This document shows positions 13,831-26,600 of a DNA stretch of 64,000 bases, piece by piece (positions within the stretch are counted from its first letter, which is position 1; every line of letters begins with the position of its first letter). Below the pieces are notes generated by a model. That model made no database searches and was not told where the DNA came from. It worked only from the letters and a program-made list of their open reading frames with translations. Position numbers and translations under genes: made by a program. The stretch covers positions 242,070 to 306,069 of the forward strand of contig PTEX01000310.1 in NCBI GenBank assembly GCA_003342815.1, given 5' to 3'. The DNA comes from Eudromia elegans. Its lineage: Eukaryota; Chordata; Aves; Tinamiformes; Tinamidae.

Positions 13831-16675
13831 GACTCAGGCATACACTTAGTATGATTTGGGCTTCAGCACATCTGTTATGAGGTAAATTCCTTTTTTTTTT
13901 CTTCTAAAAAAACACTGTTTATAAAGTAAGTGGTCTAACACTTTCAGACAATCTCTGGATAAGTAGAATTCCTCAGGATTGATTCAATGTCATCACAGAT
14001 CATATAAAAGATAATTTCCCAAAGTGATGAAACCTGGTAGAACCGAAAACAAAATCTAAGAATCAAGCATAGCAAAATGTAAACAGAAATCTTAACATAT
14101 GGTTGTCTGGCTCCATCTGGTGTTTATTCCACAGAATTTCTAGTACAAGAAAATATGATTTCCACTCGTTCTTCAGCTGTAAATTGGAAGTGAAGAATGG
14201 TCATTTAGAAGATTATTGGACTTATCCTATGGTTTTGTAGTTACAAAGTTACAAAATACATAATTGTGTATAAGCTACAGTGAAAGTACATAAGGAATAC
14301 TTTTTTTTTTTTTTTTGGCATGTGCTAAATTAGCAATTTTATTTTTTAAATGGTAAATTAATCACTATCCTTCTAGGAATGGGATTCTCAAACATGTTCC
14401 ATAGTGTGAGTTATATATGCAAGCACATGCATGTACAAAATATATTAAATACATACAAATGCACTTTTAAATATAATTTAGCAACTAAGAATGCAGTAGA
14501 GTAGCCAGTACTTCCTGACAAACAAGATTTGTGGATATCTGGTGCACTTGACTATACTCATAGAGCATTGGGGTAAAGTACATAACAATGAGAATCCATC
14601 AGCAAAAGTATTTTAAATAATGCATTTATGTATTTATGTGCATCTCACTTTAAAAGATGACTTTTCCATGCTCCACGACTCTCACACACTTGTTTACACT
14701 GTAGATATCTCCACTTATGGATTTGGGCCAGCCATCTTCCTACATATGAGACTCCATTTCATATAATGTATGTACATGATGGCAAGTAGAAGGAGACAAA
14801 AGAAAGATGCTGCAAATCAACCATTGGTCTCACTGACTCCCAATTTCCCTGCAGTAGTCAGCTGTGTGGACTGTGTATCATAGCAGCTCCACGTACTTCT
14901 ATTCTGACTGCTGCTCCTCATCCCCTCTTAATTCTCCACATCACTATTACCAGTCTCTATGGAAACTGCTGGCAGCTACAAGAGTCCTCTACAGGGCAGC
15001 TCTACAACAGCTGCCTAAAGAAAGCAAGATGACTGAGACAGCCTTAAGCCTGAGAAGGATCGTGACTTGTGTCATCCTCTGCCTGGAGAGGCAGGGAAGG
15101 GAACATGAGAAGCAAATGAAAAGAAGACCATGTAACCGACCCATCAATGGTCAGGGGAAACGAGACTGGTGTCACACAACATGATGGGCACCTTCCACCC
15201 TTTATGGGAAAGTTGACCAAAATAACATTAGCGATGTTGGGGAAATGCTCTTACATGTCTCCTTCTGATTCCTTCCCTTCTACAGGATTAAATAAATATG
15301 CTCTGTCCAAGTTAGAGTCAGTGCCAGGATTGCAGTGAGTACCAACTGTTTGCAAGACTCTCTGGTCAGAGGTAAAGGCAAATCTGGGGGAGCTCAAGAA
15401 AGGAAGGTTTGTCCTTGTCACTTTTTTTTCCCTTTTTTTTTTTTTTTTTAATTTATTTTTAGCTAAAGATGCCTCATATTTACAATTATAGCTGTCAAAA
15501 CCAGACTGAGCTTCTTCCAGTAACATACACCATACACCATACCCACCCTCTATAGTCTCTAACTCAAAATGATTCAGCATTACTTAATGTAAATGCAATG
15601 GATTCATTTTATAAGAAAAAAAATGACTTTTGGCTGCTCATTAAATGTCACAGAGGAAATCCACAGCATGTAGGAAAACTGTGTGCAGCACTGTTGAGCC
15701 AAGGCTGTCTAAAAGATGCTCATTATAGTCTGAGTGCAATAAGAACATATTTTATTGAGCAGAAAACAGGAAGATCCTATCTCCTGGTGGCAATACTGTG
15801 AAGAAATTATTGTTATTAAAAGGGGATCTCTCTTCTTCTTCTTCTGTTTCCTGCCAAATGCTCAGGCTAGAGTCCGTAATCTCCTCAGAGCTCTGATCAT
15901 GTAGATGTATACAAAAGGCCTCAGCAATAGGAAAATATTTATTACCACATGATTCCTTCTGTTTCCTGAATTGAGTAATTTTTAATGTTTTGGGGAGCAC
16001 CATTCCAGAAGGCAGGCAAGAAGTGCTTCAGAGAAGCAGGAAATCCCAGCCCTGACTCTTGTGTCCTATCAGTGAGCCCTGACTGCCATTTCCAAATGTT
16101 AGGTTTGGCTCAGGGAGCCAAAGAAGAACAGTGCCAGCCTGAAATGTAGGAGAATGCAGTTCTAATGCCAGCTCCCTGCTACAGTATCATCATGACCATG
16201 AAAGAAAGTCATTTAGTATCTCTCTCTATTCCCTTTCACAGGATAGGTAGAAGATTTTCCTTTATATTACCAAGCAGCCCTGGAAGGGGCAAGTAGACCC
16301 TTCTGTATATATTCTGATTAGATAGAGTTTTTGGGCTATCTGGGAACTGATGCTCACATTTGAGTTAAACGTGGGTTTAGCTTAAGAGTTCCCTGACAGT
16401 CCATAATAGCCATGGCTTTTTCATCTTGAAATGGGATGTGAAAATGAGATTCCTAAAACACTGCAATAAGAAGTTGGAGACTTTATTGACTTGCAGCAGA
16501 AACAACGTCTCTAACTGATATTTGGTACCGAAATCTCTTGAGTGCAGTCATTACAAGAAATTAAACCCAAGCAGTGTGTTTCATAAAGAACAGCTGCTCT
16601 TCATTTTTCTAATTGTATTGGGGAAAAAAAAAAAAAAAAAAGAGGAAAATAAGCTAATTTGAAGCTGCCATAGCA
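13831..16675. other. Intergenic DNA, no gene recognised
   Basis: No splice-bounded conserved frame, RNA gene or clear mobile element seen. Short chance frames occur on both strands (for example plus 14864-15184), without family motifs. Poly-T tracts lie near 14302-14317 and 15432-15450, and a poly-A run is at 16623-16640. Confidence 0.5.
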
Positions 16676-16862
16676 TCAACCTCCTGCTAAAGGCAGGGTT
16701 AGCTCTGAGCTCAGACCACAGTCCCTGGAGTTTTACTCAGCTCCAAGACTTCCAAGCTCTCTGGACAACCTGTGACATTGCCTGAAGGTCTGATGAAAGC
16801 TTGTCCTTAAATCCAGCCCAAATCTCTCTTGTTTTGACTCTTACCATTGTGTCTCACCCTCA
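16676..16862 (-). mobile_element. Old CR1 LINE fragment, minus orientation
   Basis: The plus-strand text carries diverged versions of reverse-complement CR1 words, including 'ctctctggacaacctgtgac' followed by the typical downstream stretch. It is heavily mutated. It abuts a second CR1 fragment in the opposite orientation, so two insertions lie head-to-head just upstream of the STMP1 CpG island. Confidence 0.55.
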
Positions 16863-16904
16863 CAATGTACATGGTCATCTGGGGCTGGCTACATGCTTAC
16901 AGTG

Positions 16905-17468
16905 ACCCCCTGTAGGTACTTGCCCCCACAGTTGGCATTGGTGAGGCCAAACCTCGAATACTGTGTTCAGTTTTGGGTCCCTCACTACCAGGACATTGAG
17001 GTGCTGAAGCGTGTCCAAAGAAGGGCTAGGAAGCTGGTCAAGGGGCTGGAGGACAGACCTTACGAGGAGTGGCTGAGGGAGCAGGGGTTGTTTAGTCTGG
17101 AGGAGGGTCAGGGGAGACCTCATTGCTCTCTACCTGACAGGGGCTTGTAGTGAAGTGGGTGTTGATGGGCATTGATCTCTTCTCCAGAACAGCTACTGAA
17201 AATAGGACAGGAGGAAATGGCCTCAAGTTGTGCCAGGGGAGGTTCAGGCTCGATATTAGGAAGAATTTCTACATAGAAAGACCATTCAAGCACTGGAATA
17301 GTCTGCTCAGGAAAACGGTGGAGTCACCGTCCCTGTCCCTGTTCAAGAAACGTGTAGATGAGGCACATAGGGATGTGGTTTGGCAGGCATCTGGGACATG
17401 GTGGTCACGGGTTTACGGTTGGATTTGATGAGCTTGAAGGTCTTTTCCAACCATCATGACTCTATGAT
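16905..17468 (+). mobile_element. CR1 LINE 3' fragment with decayed ORF2 end
   Basis: The plus strand encodes broken remnants of the CR1 reverse transcriptase C-terminus. The frame at 16893-17150 reads [20 protein letters not shown] followed by an [18 protein letters not shown] stretch. A second frame at 17150-17428 covers the usual 'NGLKLCQGRFRLDIRKNF' stretch. Stops and frameshifts separate them. The element ends with a CR1-type tail, TTTTCCAACCATCATGACTC then TATGAT. It is not capable of transposition. Confidence 0.85.
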
Positions 17469-17734
17469 ATGGGTGCTGCTGCAGCCGCCTCTTCCCCAGA
17501 GTCTCCTCATTCCAAAGTGAAGCCGCTGCCGCTCCCACTTTGCCCATGGCCCCCTTGTCCGTGGCCCTCTGCTCTGCCTTGCCCTGCTCCTTCCTGTGCT
17601 GGAGGACCAAAACTTGGTGCCTTATCCTAGACACAGCCTCGTGGATGCTGTAGGCAGGCAGAGGATCACCTCCACGGCTCTCCTCGTTATGCTGCTCCAC
17701 ACGCAGGCCCTCCGCGCCCCCTTTTTTTATTATT

Positions 17735-18260
17735 ATTTATTTTGCTCCCTCCCCAACCGCAGCCCTTCGCCCAAAGCCTCCACGGCCAGCGGCGGGCCGC
17801 GACCCCCGCCCGGCCCGGCGGCCGCAGCAGCGAGACCGCCCGGCTGCCTTGGGCGGGCGGCGCTAAGGGAGGGCCGTCCTGGCCGCCATCCACCCACTCC
17901 GCGCCGCGGCGGCGAGGGCGGACCGCGATCCGGAAGAGGAGCCGCCGCCGCCCGCCCGCCTTCGCCGTCAGGCAGGCAAGGGAGCGGGCAGGCAGGCAGG
18001 CAGGCGCCATGCTGCAGTTCTTGGTAAGGCTCCGTGCGGCCGGCGGCGGTGGCGCCGCCATTTCGCGGCGGGCCGATGCGGGGCCGTGGCGGCGTCATGG
18101 CGGCTCCCCGCGCTCCGTGCCGCGGCCCTGCGCGTACGTGGAGCACCGCGGGCTGCGGAGCCGTGGCAGGCCGGGGCCGAGCTGGCGTCGAGAGGGCGGC
18201 CGCACCCGCGGTGGGCGCCGGGCGCCGAGGCCGCCCTCTGCCCTGCGCGTTGGGGTCTTG
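17735..18260 (+). promoter_or_regulatory. CpG island and probable STMP1 promoter
   Basis: A block of very high G+C and dense CpG surrounds the STMP1 start codon, in sharp contrast with the AT-rich flanks. It contains an ETS/GABPA-like CCGGAAGAG at 17930-17938 and a YY1-like GCCGCCATTT at 18054-18063. Both are common in promoters of nuclear genes for mitochondrial proteins. No TATA box is evident near the start codon. The transcription start is inferred to lie roughly at 17930-18000. Long open frames on both strands here (up to 234 codons) are by-products of low stop frequency. Confidence 0.8.
18009..18023 (+). CDS. STMP1: STMP1 coding exon 1
   Basis: Only five codons, MLQFL, followed by the donor GTAAGG. 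The exon lies inside the CpG island. The first intron is about 2.3 kb. Because the exon is so short, frame-based gene callers miss this gene. Confidence 0.95.
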
Positions 18261-21200
18261 GTTCTTCTTGCACCTTTTAAAATTATTATTTTCCCTTCTG
18301 AGCTCTCTTCAGATCTCAGTAGCCACCTGGTTACGTGGTTCTGCTTGTGGCAGAACAGGTCCTCCTTTGGGTACTGTGAAAATGTGAATTTTCTCCCCCC
18401 CTCCGCCCCTTTCTCTCTCCAGGTTCTGCCCTTAATGTATCCTTAAGACTCAGTGTGTCATAATTGCTCAGACTAATGTCCTCTTCAGCATGTCTAATAA
18501 GTATCAACTCAATGTGCTGGCCTCCTTTTGTAAGAGTCATGGCTTCAGCCTTTTCTCCTTTACACACCTTAAAAAAAATATTCTCCACAGATGTGTGTGT
18601 CTAGATGTTTAAACACACAAATGTCTGTCTATATAAGTATTTATATATGTATGTGTTTATCTGTAAATTAAGGCAAGTAATAATATTCCATTATTGGCTT
18701 TAATAAATCCCCTTGAAACGTCTTTGCCAGCTGCTATGCTGAAAAATCAGTAGGTGAAAGTTTTTTACACTTTCTTATATTTACTTTCCTCTTTCTGTTT
18801 TCCCATAAACTCACTCATCTGGACCTTTGAAGTTAGAGCTTGGCTGCTCTAACTAAATAATTTATAAGTGTACGTATATTTACTAACAGATATGTGAACT
18901 AAATTGCCTAACAGAGATGATCCTATTTTGTATTCTAGCACGGCATGGCATTAGTCTCCCATTTTTCATTAAGGCAAGCAATAAGTGCTCTCCCCTAATC
19001 TTCATTTTCTCTTGGGTGGAAATAAATAAGCTAACATTTCATATTAAAATGCTGGCAAGGAGCAGATGAGATTATAAATTGGAAAAGATTTGCATGTTTT
19101 TATAAAATTAGTGATTAAACACCACTGTCTTATCCCAACTTAAAAACAAAATGCAATAATAAATGAACGGCAAGGTCTCTGGCTTTTCTGTACCTGTCTT
19201 TTATAATAACCTTCTGTACCACTGAAAATGCTTAGTCACTGCCAAAATTTCCATATTTCTCAACTCAGTGGCTTACACCTAAATAGAATTTGGTAAATAG
19301 AATTACTATATGAAATCACTTCTTAGTTAAGACTACTTGTTTAATGTCTCAAATGTATAGAAAGGGTTTACTGAGTCTGCATTTTCTTTGCCTTGGGGTG
19401 TAGGGAGGTTCTTTGACTCTTCCTCTCCTCTGTTTGGGCTGTAACAGAGAGATAAAGGGATAATCTTACAAACCTTGCATTTTTTGCTGTCCAGAGTTAA
19501 ACACTTGCTTAAAATGGGAAAGAAAAAAAAGCCTAGAAGACTGCTGGTAAACAAGGAGCTGATCTGTCTTTCCAAGCGAGCTCCTCACTGCTGGCAGTTG
19601 TGGTTCCTGTGGCAGAGCTCAGCCAACATTAGTTTTCTATATTTACCAGACGAACACTTTTTTTTTTTTTATAACTAGTGGTGCTCTTGGAGTCTGAATC
19701 ACTGAAAAGATGAGCTGTTCTGCTTCGGGCGTGGAAAAGATGCCTAATGCCAAAGTTCTTATTGTGGACAATGATTTTATTTTTTTCTTTTAAATGAAAT
19801 ATTCTTACTTTGCCATAAGTGGTCATAGTTTCCTTAGAATTGGCCTCGGCTGCTGTATGGAGTGATTTGTCCAGGAAAATGAATGAAAACATAGTGTTTG
19901 TGGTCTCTCATTCCAAAACAGTCATGATTTTGCATAGCTTGTTTGCTCATTAGCTCTTTTGCTCATTAGCTCATAGTTGCATTGTATACTTAGGAACATA
20001 ATGGTAAAAATAAGATTTAGGGTTTTGGGGAACTGCTAAATAAAAATCACATCACTTGTCCTTGAAGAGAGGAATTTGTTTCCTTCCCAAAGTAGCATGG
20101 CACTTGAAGAATTTCTCCATTCCGCAAGCAGGCGAAGATGATCATGGCCTCATCTAAACATTTCTGGAGATATATGCCTAAATCACAACTGTGCTGTATT
20201 TTGGAAATGATAGTAAGGTCTTAAAGGAAAATGTATCCCTCTTTAGGAGGAAAGGTGCAAAATTAAGTGTAAGTAGAGTTGAAACTCCTTAGTTTTCCCA
20301 TGACTTGGTTCTTAATCAGAATACTTTTGGTGAGAATGTTGACTATTTTTTCTTCCTTTTTAGGTTGGCTTTACTCTTGGCAATGTGGTTGGAATGTATC
20401 TAGCTCAGAATTATGATGTAAGTATCCTTGCATTTTGGGAACTGAACCTAATCAAAATGAAAATGCAAGGCAGTTTTTCCTTAGTCAGAACTGAGTTAGT
20501 CTTATTTTTATTTATTTACTTACTTTTTTGATTTGGTTATAATGCAGATTGTACTAACTTTAGTTATAACTGAAAGCCCAAACCTTTACCTGATTGACTT
20601 TTTAAATTTCCTGTACTTGCTTGTACAGTAACAATCTTCAACTTAGGTCTTTCAATGTACACTGCAGCCCTAGAGTTCAATACTGTAACCAAACTTCCAC
20701 ATAGTGCAGTCCATGAGTAAAAAAGTTAGGGAGATAAAGGAAAAGTAGAGTTGGTTTGGCAGTTGCTTGTGGACTGTACCATCATTAAAATACTGATTGT
20801 CTGCTTACAGTGATATCCAAATGGATAATAAGAATGTCCATTTGTTAGTTAAAAAACTTTCAAGGCATCTGAAATTTCTGTCTACTGTACCAGTGATAAA
20901 AATTGGTTTTGCCAACTATTTGGGAGAACTGAGTCTTTGCTGCCTACTGGCAACATTATACCAACCCACAATCTTTTTTGTTTTTTGGGTTTTTTTTGTT
21001 TTTTTTTTTTTTTTAGACTGAGACTTTTTCTGGTTAAAGTTGAATATGTTTGTTTGATGCTGTCTTCTGTGCAAGTTTTTAAGTTCTATAATATCAGCCA
21101 GATCCCTGAGTAGTGTGACTTATGTGTTTACAGGCTTGAGAAGTTAATGAAACATAGCATACACTTATTTCCCCTCTTTTATTTATATTACCCTAAATTA

Positions 21201-22353
21201 AAAAGGAAAAAAAAAAAAGCTGTTGATGCAGCTTTATCTCAGATACACTTTTTGTTTTCCTCACCACTCGTATTGGGAATTAAAGTCATCTCACTAGCAA
21301 TTTTCCTATTTTTCCTCCCTGCACATTGGTGAACTTTTGTGACGCATCTTGTCTAGTCTCTGCAGTCACAGGACTAATAGTAGTACTATTGCTTGTTTCT
21401 AATAGCGTTAAAGTCATGAAAATGAAATCATAGAAACCTATTTGGGTGTATCAGTACATGCACAGTACAGTGCTTTTCTAGTAGCACTAATAATGTATTG
21501 CCACAAGAGGGGGACTTTTGTCTTTGATTTGAAGGAAATGTTTCTCTGGTAATGTAGCACTGACTTGCAGTGTGAACCTGGTATTTTTATTGTTGGTATC
21601 TAAGATGATCCATCTTAAACAAAATTTATGATGACTTATCATAGTTTGGTCCTAAATCTTCAACTGTAGGCTTTATTATAAGTACATGAAGAATTATCTT
21701 CACAGCAGTAGACTTCTCTTGGTTTAGTTTAAATGTGAAGTAGGTCATAGGCTAGATTCTTAATTCCACTTTCTCAAAAGGAGCTTTCCTTGGGAGGGGA
21801 AGCGATCAGAAGAAACTTCTGATATTTCCTGTACTATCAATATCAAATCATTCAGTCAGAAGACTGCAATCTTTTGGATTTACCCTCCTTCTACTCTGTG
21901 GCGGGGTACACCTGATCATAAAAATTCCATGGTTTTCTTCACAAATACACAGATACAGATTTTTTTTTTTTCCTCCTTTAATCAGGCAGCTTATAAAATC
22001 CAATACCGTCACTTTTTTGGGAGTCATGAGTTTTCCTCCCTTGTGATCCTGGCAATAGTGATTTGACTTAGTCTTAAACATCTGCTTAGTCCAAAGTATT
22101 TCCTGAAACCTCCTATGAGATTCTTTCCTCTGCTGTTTTCTAAGTGTTACTTTGCTTTTTGTCATTTGTGCATGGTGACAGATCCTAGAAGCAGATATCT
22201 TGCACGCTGAAGCTCATCAGTTCATGTAGCTTGATTTTTTTGTTTATTTTATTTTTTTATTTTTCTTTAAAGATTCCTAACATTGCCAAGAAGCTTGAAG
22301 ACTTTAAGAAAGATGTGGAAGCTAAGAAGAAACCTCCCAGTGACAAGTCATAA
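18009..22353 (+). CDS. STMP1: STMP1: short transmembrane mitochondrial protein 1 (mitolamban), complete, 3 coding exons
   Basis: Joining 18009-18023, 20364-20417 and 22273-22353 gives a 49-residue protein. It starts MLQFLVGFTLGNVVGMYLAQ, continues NYDIPNIAKKLEDFKKDVE and ends AKKKPPSDKS. All junctions are GT-AG and fall between codons. The family (DUF4535/STMP1) is a single-pass mitochondrial inner-membrane microprotein associated with respiratory complex III. Human STMP1 is 47 residues and nearly identical over the membrane helix (about residues 3-20). The C-terminal half is a lysine-rich, probably helical tail. The start is fixed by the family N-terminus and has G at -3. The gene sits in a CpG island and is convergent with SLC13A4. 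Identification is secure. The two extra C-terminal residues relative to human are the only notable difference. Confidence 0.97.
20364..20417 (+). CDS. STMP1: STMP1 coding exon 2 (membrane helix)
   Basis: Eighteen codons, VGFTLGNVVGMYLAQNYD, preceded by a long pyrimidine tract ending TTTTTAG and followed by GTAAGT. It holds the glycine-spaced hydrophobic helix and the invariant AQNYD motif of the family. Confidence 0.97.
22273..22353 (+). CDS. STMP1: STMP1 coding exon 3 (C-terminal tail and stop)
   Basis: Twenty-six codons plus TAA, starting IPNIAKKLEDFKKDVEAKKK. It follows the acceptor TTTCTTTAAAG. It encodes the charged tail expected to lie outside the membrane. The 3' UTR begins at 22354. 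Confidence 0.97.
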   Translation: MPNIAKKLEDFKKDVEAKKKPPSDKS

Positions 22354-22706
22354 AAGTGTTATCTGGGTCACCTCTGTGCAAGCATCATGAATGCAGTTTA
22401 CCCTTCAGGCAGCAAAGGTCAAGTAGCAGTTTGGCATGGGAGGCGCCTCCACGTTAGACTCCTGGAACTGGAATATCCTTGTTTTGAAAGAGCAATCATG
22501 AACTTTTCCTAGGACTGATTTTAAAAGGTTTCAGTATTTTGGATTTGCAGATTGTATGTGACTGGAAAAAAAAATTGTTTATATTTTTTTGTTATTGTTT
22601 TTCCTAATATTTTGTAAATCATTTTTACTTGATCCCACTGGAGAATAGTGTAAATCCGTTAACTATCCATACCTCACACTAGTACCATAGTCTTAGAACA
22701 TGGCAA

Positions 22707-22712
22707 AATAAA
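22707..22712 (+). promoter_or_regulatory. Probable STMP1 polyadenylation signal
   Basis: This is a canonical AATAAA about 355 bases after the stop codon and the first good signal in the 3' UTR. It is followed within 40 bases by a GT-rich stretch ('ggggtttcttgtcatttct'). Later AATAAA hexamers (for example near 24048) could serve longer transcripts. Confidence 0.55.
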
Positions 22713-23260
22713 TTAAGTGCATCAGGAGGTAACTTTCAGGGGTTTCTTGTCATTTCTTGAACAGCCTCACTGTCCTTTACTGTAATTTCCCACCTACTAT
22801 GAGTACTATTGAGTTGTGCCCATATAAACATTCCCACAGAGGCAGGTGAAATCACCAGCTGCGTGTAATCTGCCTTTCTTTGCTAAAAGCTCTTAGGATA
22901 AATTCACTTGTATACATTTTGTAGTGTTGATTCTTTTGTGACGTGTCCTAAGAGGTGAAGGTTTGAGCACAAAGGAGAGAAAAGAAATATCTGGACTACT
23001 AGAATAGTGTTAAAATATTTAAACTGGATTGAAACTGTTACCCTGTAATGGAAAATACCAAATCATCCTATCCTAAGCCTCTTCTGGGCAATCTTTGATT
23101 AATTTTTGTCAAGGGTTAATACTGGAAATACACAAAATGCTAGATAGCAAAGCTAATTATTAGCTTACCAGGCTGCAGTTCAAATAAGGAAGACAGGTCT
23201 AGAGAGAAGTGTTGGCACCCAGGGAACTTTGCTAAAATAAATACTTAATGGTCATGTTTT

Positions 23261-23680
23261 ATATCACAGAACCACTGAGATTGGAAGGGGCCTCCCGATG
23301 TCTCTGGTCCAGCCTCCATGTCCAGGCAGATTCAGCTATAGCAGGTTGCTCAAGTTATCTCTAAGACTGGTTATCTCTAAGACTGGAGCCTCTCTGCAGC
23401 CTCTGTGAGCAACAATGTCCAGTCATTCTCACAGTAAAAAGTTTTAATATGTTCAAATGGAATTTCCTGTATTTTGATTTGTGCCATTTGTGTCTGATCC
23501 TTTCACTGGGTACCACCAAAATGCATCTGAGTCCATCTTCTTTACTCTTCCCCCCTCCTCAGGTATTTATACGTAGGGTAACCCGCCAAACACACAAGTC
23601 TTTTTTTCACAAGGCTAAGCTGTACCAGCTCTCTATCTCTCCTCATATGAGAGAAAAACATCTATTTTCAAAATTAACAT
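23261..23680 (-). mobile_element. CR1 LINE fragment, minus orientation
   Basis: Begins on the plus strand with 'atcacagaaccactgagatt' and continues through diverged reverse-complement CR1 sequence ('ggaaggggcctcccgatgtc', then 'aatttcctgtattttgattt'). It lies just downstream of STMP1. A 16-bp tandem duplication at 23355-23386 sits inside it. Confidence 0.75.
23355..23386. repeat. 16-bp tandem duplication inside CR1
   Basis: TTATCTCTAAGACTGG occurs twice in direct succession (23355-23370 and 23371-23386), identical in both copies. It looks like a recent slippage or small duplication within an older CR1 fragment. Confidence 0.85.
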
Positions 23681-26600
23681 AATTGATTTTATGAGCCTAG
23701 ATTATATTTGTGTTTAAAAAGATGACTTGGAATTAGTATTTATATGTAAAATTTAGTATCTGCTATATGCCAGACACTTCTGAATGTTAGGAAGTGATGG
23801 TGTATGTTACAGTATAAGACAGTATTATTATGTTACAGATATACATTTCCAGTTTAGCTCTGTTTATTTTTGCCTCTCATGGACAGAAGGTAGATACTTT
23901 GTTCTATTCGTTACACTTAGTGGTATCTGCTATCCAGTACTTCACAAAGACCCAATGCAAGTCCCTTATTATTGAATTTATAGATGTTATTTGCTTTTTT
24001 TATCTGAAATACGCATTAATCACAGACAGTCAAATTTCCTTTCTTGAAAAATAAAGCAGATAACAAACTCAACTTTTGCTTTAGTTTTTAATGTGCCTGG
24101 AAAGTAAATACTAAATATCCCCTCCCCTGTAGATCACTGACTGAAACCATAACTTTGACAGTAACTGTCTTACTCTTTTCCTGACTCAGATAACATATTT
24201 GTCACAGTGCTATTTTACTTTTTTTTTTCTGTTTTCTGAGAGTTTTGGCAAACTTTTAGTATAGAGATGACCCTTGTGACAAATAACAAGATCATTCAGT
24301 CTCAGGGTAATTTCTCAGAAGAGATGCTGCATATGTTCCTTTTTACTTTGCAGATTGCCTTAAGATGTAAGAAGTTTGTTATTCAAGCCCACCCCGTCCC
24401 TAGGCTCCCCAAAAGGGTCTCCCTGTGAGCCCAGATGTAGCGAAATGCTAAAGTGAAGCCTGTTCTGTGAAAAACAGGAGTTATGCAACCTTGCCTTGCA
24501 CTGAGTAGAGGCTTTCTGTGGAAACTGAATGTGTAGGTGCAACACAGGAAGTTCAATACAGATCAGTGTGACAAAAAAATAAGACTGTTTTAAATTCCAC
24601 TATTCACATTATTTTAGAAGTTCGACAGAATCCAAAAAGCCCTATGCAAGTATTAAAAAAGCTACCATCCTCTCTTTTTTTTTTTCCCCCCTGAGGGATA
24701 AAATATTACTCCATCAGATACAGAGTAAAAAATTGCTCAGTATATATCACTTCAATTCTATTTCAGTGAAATTTCTTTATTCTGTTTATTTCAGTTACTT
24801 TCTTTCATAATTATATAAAACCAGCATAAAGTAACCCTAATAGGGTTAATAAAAGGTAAAATGAAACTGTAAGATAAAATAGTATACTGTTGCTAGTTAA
24901 TATGATTGATAGTACTTTTTGGTTAGAAGTCTTAAAGATAAAACCTTAGGCTGAAAATTTTTAAATATATGTATTTATTTTTAAATGAGAATTTTTGTTT
25001 TAAGGGCTTGATCTGTGTGCTAAATGTTTGAAATATTTATGAAATCCCTTAATTTGAATATCAGGCTTATTTCCACTCTGAAGAAAATACTTCAGTTTTG
25101 GTCCTAGTCATTCGGGCATTAGTAGAGACATATCTGAAATTTGATGATAGCATGTTTCTAATTACCAGTGCAAATTTCCCACTTTTATTGCTTCCCTGAC
25201 ATTTATTCTCATTAAAAAAAAAAGAGCAAAACATAATGAAATCAGCATCCACTGCTTGTACACGGTGACCTGTGCAGTTCGTCCGTCTAAGCTTTCAGTT
25301 AATAGGCTGCTAGTTTTCCTTTTGAAACCCAAATTCTGCTGTTAAGTACTTCCTCATGTGCTTTCTTAAGTGTTTGATGAAATGAAAGGGATCGTATGTG
25401 TTTATCTAATGGCAGAATTTGGCTGTTGTGCATGTGCTGACCTAAAACGGAAAAAGGGCTGGCACAGCACATCAGCCTTCTGCGGACTTCTGGTGGGACA
25501 TGGCAGTGATGAGCACTGGCATCTGTGGACATCCAGGTGTGCCGAGAGCACTGATGCAGGAGGGCAGGCAGCTGGGGAAACTCCTTGCTGGAGTTCGATC
25601 CACATCTCTCTGTACCAGTCTATGAGAAACTCATAGAAATATTAGTACCCAAAGCTGCTGTCACATCAGCTGCCTGTCCCACAAATAAGAGTATCTCTTG
25701 CTCTCATCCTCCGGCTACCATGTGGGACAAGGGTAGCAAGGCCTGATGGAAGCTGAAGCTGAGTCAGGAAATAGGTATTAGGAGAGTAGCTTGTAGCCAA
25801 AACAGGGCAGCTTGGTGATGGTGGTGGATGAAGCATGAAGTGAAAAGGATTGAAGTAGGAGAACAGAGTAAAAAAGACTCAGTGTGGCTAAAACCTAGGA
25901 AAAAAAAAAAAAAAAACAAAGGAGAAAGAGAGTTTCTTGGCAGGGAAGAACCAAGCTATGACTTCTTCCTGTATCTGTTTATTTACAAAGCAAATCTGTG
26001 GGATCTCTGTCTTTTGAAAGCAGAAAAACACCACCTCCTGCTGTCTTAGCACTGCCTGTCTAAGGGGTTGGTGGTTATGAGATGAAAAGTATCATGTTTA
26101 CATTCATACAGAACACAAGAATTTGCGGTAGTGAATAATTTATTTTGCTAACACGTATTCACACTAACATTTAGAGGTTGTTGATTGTAAGTTAGAAGAG
26201 TAAGAATTCATTAAGGTATACATATCAAGAGCATGATAACATGGGGTCTGATTATCCTAAAATACAACTCAAAGACATTAAAAAAAAAGGATTAAAACCA
26301 ATAGATAATATAAGACAAGATTATCTATATATCACAGGAATCCAGTCAGAAAAGCAGGGTATTCACTTTGGAAAAGATTAAGATGATAAAGAGATTATCC
26401 TTTTGCTTTTTATTTTTCCACCTTATATCATGGCTTGCTGTATTTGAAGTTCCCGTCCCATTCTCTCAGCTGCGGGAGAGCAGGTGGGTGTGATGTTCAG
26501 CTGAGTATGCACGGCGAGGAGATGAGCCAGTGCCACTCCACCTCAGCCCTCTCCCTTCTTTCTCATGGAGCAGCAATGAGTACTACCTTGGAAGGGATCA

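Noticed and set aside
14864..15184. 106-codon plus-strand frame
   Set aside because: No motif, no splice or promoter context, and overlapping frames on other strands.
16893..17428. Reverse-transcriptase-like frames ([12 protein letters not shown]..., NGLKLCQGRF...)
   Set aside because: Remnants of CR1 ORF2, broken by stops and frameshifts. Annotated as a mobile element and not as a host gene.
17742..18446. 234-codon open frame, and several others on both strands, in the CpG island
   Set aside because: These are GC-rich frames with low stop frequency, Arg/Ala/Pro-rich with no motif. They overlap the STMP1 start and promoter in other frames.
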